Positions 58,968-64,000 of a stretch of 64,000 nt of DNA are shown one piece after another. The number at the start of each line of letters is the position of its first letter. The first letter of the stretch is position 1. Source of the stretch: Przewalskia tangutica (Eukaryota; Streptophyta; Magnoliopsida; Solanales; Solanaceae). The notes beneath the pieces are model-generated. The model was not told where the DNA came from. It saw only the letters and a list, made by a program, of their open reading frames with translations, and did no database searches. Location of the stretch: contig CM056721.1 in NCBI GenBank assembly GCA_029844215.1, positions 12,846,368 through 12,910,367 of the forward strand, given 5' to 3'. A program made the position numbers and the translations under genes.

Positions 58968-59630
58968 CGACCCGTTTGGTCATTTAGTACTTAAAACTAC
59001 GATAAAGTGGTATGGGACTATAGGATATTTAAATTATATGATTTTAAGATATGAAATTGTGCAAGAAATTAATTAAGTGATTAAGTGGGCCAAGCCCACT
59101 ACCCTTGATAGGGCAAGGCTGATTACAAGAAGGGAAAGGGGAGGGGAACGAACCCTAGCAGCTAAAAAGAAAAAAAAAGGAGAAGGAAAGAAAGAAACGA
59201 AAGAAAAGGAAGAAGACGCTAATAACTAGACGAGGAGGAAGTGCTCAATTAAGGTTAGATTCTATGGTTGAGTTAATTTATTCATGATTCTTATAATAAT
59301 GTGTTGTAGAATGAAATCAAATTTCAAAGAAGTCATTACATGGCAATTCCACAATCCACTTGAATAACAGAAACTTGAGGGATGTATCATGGCATAATGA
59401 TTACAGCAGTATATTAAACGTGAAAACTGTATAAATCCGAAAACAATATATAAGTATGGGATGAATGAAAGTTGTATATTACTCTGTTCCCGTCAGTTTA
59501 AGATCTTACGGGGATAAATCCGACTTATGATTTGAAAGTTATGACTGCTTAAAGTTTCTGCCTCGAATCAACCGAAATCCAGATGAGCAGCATGTAAAAA
59601 GTGAAAACTGTACAAATCCGTAGGGAATAT

Positions 59631-61028
59631 TGATGCGCGTTAAGATGAACACACTCAAACGCAAGTGCACGTTATCGTATCAAGTAGTATAGTCTTAGAT
59701 AAGACCGAATATCGTCCTCTGGGATTAGGGTTCAAGTACCAACTATCTATTTTCTAGTATCTATTTGGCGAATTGATAATTGATTTGGTTGTTTATAACT
59801 ACGAATTATAAAAGCTATTCAATTATAAAGGTTTACTTCAGTTGTGATGAGAATAGGGCTTCTATGTATCCTCACTATCCGCTTATGCTACTTGCTAATG
59901 CATTACTTATGGTATTCTTCTTTTGGAGAAAGCAGTTTATTTAAATCGCTTTATACTCCGTTAGGTTATATAAACACTCAACCCCAGTATCGTTCCTTAC
60001 CTAACTTTCGCTGATAAGGGTAACTTTATAGGAGGATTAAGAACAAAAACCTAGTTGACCGTCACGCACAATGCGCAAAATTAGGGTTGTTAAGCCTCTC
60101 ATCAACGCTACATACTAATTGAGGTATTTTCATCCCCAATTCAAGAATGTCTACCCAACTTACAAAGATATTCACAATCCCCTTTCGTAACTGATTAGAA
60201 ATCATATAGTGATAATTAGTTGTCAATTAATTACCAAGAATTCAACTCAATTATTGGATAGATCTCTCAATAAGAACAATAACCATAAGCATGCATTAAT
60301 TTATAACATAAGTTTCAAGTTCAACATAAAGCCTTATAAGAGAATTAGTTCCTAGCCATAAAGATGACAAGAACTAATTCCATGCTCATCATGCAAAATC
60401 AAATAAAGTAAAGAAAAGGAAAAGAAATTACTAAACTAATGGTGTCCATCTCCAAAAAAAGTCTTGTGTTGTGCAAGAAGGAACCTCAAAATCGCTAGGG
60501 TTCTCCTTTTATAGCCGCAAACCGCCTCCTCTTTTCCTTCAGCCCGCCTGTAAATTCGCCCAAAACCTAATTTTTCCAGCGTCGGCCATGCGCGCCATGG
60601 GAAGTTCTCGCAATCCGTCGGGTGTTTTGGCGCCGCGCTCGCTATTCGCTGCTCGGTAGCGCGCGCTACATCTTCTGTAGCCTCGCCGGATGTTTAGCGC
60701 GCGCGCCGCTTCGTCTTCGGTAGCGCGCGGCGAAGCCTTCGCCCTCTTCGATAGTGGGCGCCGCGTTCGCTAGCCGCGCGCTGATCTTCGCACTTTCTTC
60801 GAATGATGGCCATGGCTACTGGTCCGATTTTAGCCTTGTTCGCCACTTTCTGCTTTCACCGCATCTCCTCTTTTGCCCTCTTTTTGCTCCTTTTCCGCCA
60901 TTTGGCCATTTTAACCACTTTGACTCAAAAGAAAGAAAAACTATCCTAATACGACAATTATATGTGCAAAATGGGACAAAAGACTAACTAAAACTGACTC
61001 GAAAGGTGTATATAAAATACACCGATCA
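59631..61028 (-). mobile_element. Solo LTR of the Athila/Tat-like family
   Basis: A 1398-bp LTR, TGATGCGCG...CACCGATCA, flanked by a perfect AATAT duplication (59626-59630, 61029-61033). It is clearly the same family as the LTRs at 18429 and 32997. It shares the CAAGTGCACGTTATCGTATC block and the GGTGTATATAAAATACACC inverted repeat near its end. No internal region is attached. Confidence 0.93.
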
Positions 61029-61722
61029 AATATAAAAGTATGTCCTGAATAAAAGCTGTAGATTTCTCTGTTCTCATCAGTTTGAGACCTTACGGAGATA
61101 AATTTGACTTATGGTTTGAAAGTTATGACTGTTTAAAGTTTTTTTCTTATTTTATACAATAAACACCTGATTTGGAGTTACGAATTTAATGTTATATCAT
61201 TTACAAGCGGGAGATACGAGAAAGTTGAAAGAAAGGAATGTTATTTGAATTTTCTGAAGTTATGCTAATATTTTTATATGTGTAGGGTTTAGTCATACAA
61301 TCGAAATGGTAAAAATATTATTAATATAAATATAGCAATATGGGTGTCCTTAGATTCGTATTATAACGTAGTTCGCATATTTTCTAGATTTTAAGCGTTC
61401 AGAGGCTCTACGCAAGGGGAATACATTGGTTTGATTGTTCGTGGATCCGCTCGTCATTGAGGTAGGTTACAGTTTACTTTAGTTAGACTCTGATTAGAGA
61501 ATCGTATGTAGTTGTAGGAAGTGACAGGGATAGCATGATAGGCCTTCGGGCATGAAGTGGAGATGAATTACAATTACGTTGGTTCCGTCAGTTGTTATGT
61601 GGGTTTGTCTTCATATGTGTTATTTTATGTGATTATCATTTGATTGTATGTTAGTGATTTGTGTTGAGACTTGATATCATGCCTGACATACTTTACATAT
61701 TATTTTGTGATGATGGTGAGGT

Positions 61723-61878
61723 GAGTGATTGATAGCCTCCGAGGTTTCTGCCGGAGAGCACGAGTGATTGATAGCCTCCGAGGTTTCTGCCGAAGAGCAC
61801 GAGTGATTGATAGCCTCCGAGGTTTCTACCGGAGAGCACGAGTGATTGATAGCCTCCGAGGTTTCTGCCGGAGAGCAC
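61723..61878 (+). repeat. 39-bp tandem repeat, four units
   Basis: Four near-identical 39-bp units (GAGTGATTGATAGCCTCCGA ... GGAGAGCAC). As 39 is a multiple of three, frames stay open on both strands and give spurious repeat peptides. It belongs to the chromovirus LTR. Confidence 0.95.
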
Positions 61879-62560
61879 GAGTGGTACATGGACTTCGCGG
61901 GTCCCCCATGGGTCATGGCTTTGAGGCACTGCCCTTAGTACGCGTGTGTCTGCGGGAGCCGAGAGAGGTGACTATTGTATTGCATTGCATTGCATTCATC
62001 CACTTTTATATTTGACTGATCATTGGTGAATTATGTATGTCTTGACTGACTCTTGATTTCTTACACTTTACCTGTATATGATATGTGATCATGCATGTGT
62101 GCTCTATGTGCTACTTGTTGGTTTCAACTTCTTCATGTGTTATCTAATCATTGTTGGCCTATGATACTTACCTGTACTAGTGTTGTACTGATACTACTCT
62201 TGCTGCACTTTTGTTGAGTGCAGAGTACGATCCAGGTTCCAGCTCTACGTCTCGTGGCTGATTCGCGAGGGTGATATCTTTCAGTCATTCAGGGTGAGCT
62301 ACTTGATCATCCGTGGCCCCTGAAGGGCTTCCTAGTTATTTCCATTTACTTTGTTAGTTGACAGACAATATGTAGCCTTCGGGCCTTTTCACACTTCTAT
62401 TTCACATTTTGTTTAGCGCTCTTGTACTTTTTGACCGCTTTACAAAGGTGTCGTACCCATTTAAGTATTAAGACTTTATAACTTCCTTTTCTTTATTTAT
62501 TTTCCGCTGATTTAACTTGTTAATGAGAATGTGGTTCGCCTACCCATTATTTCATATTTT

Positions 62561-62977
62561 CACTTATGGCACAATTTGTGGAAATATATGGTGTCAAAGA
62601 AGAAGTTTCAAATTTATGCTCAATGGGGCTGACTAGGGATATTTTTAAAGTCCGGGATAGAAAAGAGTGGTAAGAATTGGCTATCAAAGAAGTACCTGAG
62701 TCATTTCCCTAACATGCATATCCTAACTATTTCGCCTCAAATAGCAAGCAATCATAACACATAAGCATTTATCATTTAGTATGCGTAATTCGAGCAAGAA
62801 ACTCCAAATAGACAGATTCTATGAGTTTTTGGCATATCTAACCTAAGTGTTTAGATAGTTGCTTCAATTCCTTTACATTATTCCACCTTACTTCACTAGG
62901 TGTTTCTAGCAACTATAGCATACATGATCTTTGACAGGCAATTATGACTCAAAAAAGAAAAAAATTTGGTGACTCAA
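62561..62977 (-). mobile_element. Internal fragment of the Athila/Tat-like family
   Basis: About 417 bp matching the internal non-coding region at 20452-20860 and 35033-35430, including CACTTATGGCACAATTTG-type sequence and CTAACCTA(A/G)GTGTTTA. It has no LTR attached. It serves as a third copy for judging which of the two large copies carries local errors. Confidence 0.85.
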
Positions 62978-64000
62978 TGTCACGACCCGAACCCGGACCC
63001 GTGACCGGTGCCTTAACCCGGGCACCCTAGTGACACAACATCAGAGAAAACCAGCGGAATATAAACTCAAGATAAACAACCATTAAGATATAGAATAGTC
63101 TAGCCCAAAATGGCTAACCCAAAAGTACATAAACCGAACAAGCATATCCCTAACGAACCAAGTTCGACAAGACTACAGTGCCTCTAAGAATGAATAACAC
63201 TATGACGACAGGCCCCGCCATGCCCTCGAATGTACAAAATATCAACGACTCAGGAGAACCATACCAAAAGTCGAGCCTCCAAGAAATGGAGCTCACGACA
63301 CTGAGTACAAGATCCTAGGAATGAGGATCTACCACCGCTTCTTACCGCAGATTTAACGCGGCCCAGGAAGGGTCGCACACAACGTACCAAGTATGTAAAA
63401 TCGAAAATACTGTAGTAATATCATAAGTCCAAAATACACCGAAGTTATAGATAAAACCAAATTATGTCAGACCGTGCCTTACTAATAATGAGTAACAAGT
63501 ATACATTTTATAGCATAAAAATAGGAGGCTCATGATCAAAACAGGTACTCGCCTGTAGATCATTAAGCAATCCTACTCGGGACTATTTCACCCGCATAGG
63601 TCCTGTGGACCCGCATGAGGTCATCCGCCTCGCCATAGGACTATTTCACCCGCACGGGACTATTTCACCCGCATGGATCCCGTGGATCCGCATGAGTACC
63701 ATCGCTGCACTCGCACGGGACTATTTCACCCGCATGGATCCTAGGGTCCAGATCCGCATGAGTACAAGCGTCTCACTCGTATCATGGGTAGCAAATGCAT
63801 GTCATAAATAATAACCCGGGTTTTACCCGTAATAATATAAATATATATAACATAGCTCATCCGGCTATTAAACATAACATAAGCACTACCTACTATCGCA
63901 TCACAACATAAGCACTACCGCCTATCATAACTTAAGCAAGTTAAGAATCACCTAACTTCTTATTAATAGTATTAATACATCCTCTCATTTTAGTATATCT
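62978..64000. mobile_element. Start of another Gypsy LTR, cut by window edge
   Basis: It begins TGTCACGACCCGAACCCGG at 62978, close to the start of the solo LTR at 47251, so probably a related chromovirus LTR in minus orientation. It inserted into the Athila/Tat-like fragment. Its right end lies outside the window. Confidence 0.7.
63545..63785. repeat. ~60-bp tandem repeats with GGGACTATTTCACCCGCA core
   Basis: Three to four imperfect units of GGACTATTTCACCCGCATGG followed by ATCC(C/T)GTGGA(C/T)CCGCATGAG, within the LTR at the right edge. Confidence 0.85.

Larger units (their letters stand above)
58963..62560 (+). repeat. 3' LTR of the chromovirus fragment, interrupted by a solo LTR
   Basis: It begins TGTAACGACCCGTTTGG at 58963 in the chromovirus orientation. 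It is interrupted at 59631-61028, then continues through a 39-bp tandem repeat and CTACTTGATCATCCGTGG to about 62560, where it is truncated by an Athila/Tat-like fragment. No end or target duplication was found on the right. Confidence 0.75.

Noticed and set aside
61677..62015. Repeat-protein frames on both strands
   Set aside because: The 39-bp unit is a multiple of three, so frames stay open by chance in a non-coding LTR.

Overview
This is a plant nuclear window, almost certainly eudicot and plausibly Solanaceae. The family guess rests on the look of the Gypsy LTR families and is moderate only. It holds one recognisable host gene and a dense set of nested LTR retrotransposons. I see no bacterial, organellar, tRNA or rRNA genes.

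Positions 77-14076, minus strand: the 5' part of a leucine-rich-repeat receptor-like kinase of the LRR VIII-1 type (like Arabidopsis At5g49760/HPCA1). Eighteen exons can be read with consistent splice sites and phase, giving 803 codons from the start Met to kinase subdomain VII/VIII. The last ~150 residues lie beyond the left edge. Two introns are swollen by Ty1/copia elements. Intron 11 holds an old 2.1-kb non-autonomous element (3210-5275). Intron 7 holds a young 5.2-kb element (6016-11202) with TSD TGGCT and one mismatch between its 261-bp LTRs.

Positions 14953-43093: a four-level transposon nest upstream of the kinase promoter. A copia element (TSD CTTCT) lacks protease and integrase. A GC-rich hAT-like TIR element interrupts its reverse transcriptase. 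A 24.3-kb Tekay/Del-like chromovirus (16756-41075, TSD GTCCC, minus strand) lies inside that. Each of the two ~9.8-kb chromovirus LTRs contains a complete ~7-kb non-autonomous Athila/Tat-like element at the same site with the same ATATT duplication. The simplest reading is that a chromovirus carrying another retrotransposon in its LTR was copied as one composite unit. This is the most unusual feature of the window.

Positions 43094-56000: AT-rich sequence with MITE-like relics and a PIF/Harbinger-like relic, then an old chromovirus-type LTR broken by two solo LTRs (47251-50788, near-TSD GAGAC/GAGAT; 51953-55454, TSD CATAC). Positions 56001-64000: a copia LTR-leader remnant, a 3' chromovirus pol fragment with chromodomain and its LTR, a solo LTR of the Athila/Tat-like family inside that LTR (59631-61028, TSD AATAT), an internal fragment of that family, and the start of another LTR at the right edge.

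Many element reading frames are broken by small lesions. Several look like local replacements (for example AACAG to AGCG, TTGG to TCG) and differ between otherwise matching repeat copies. Some may be consensus errors in the assembly, while kinase exons and long parts of other elements read cleanly.
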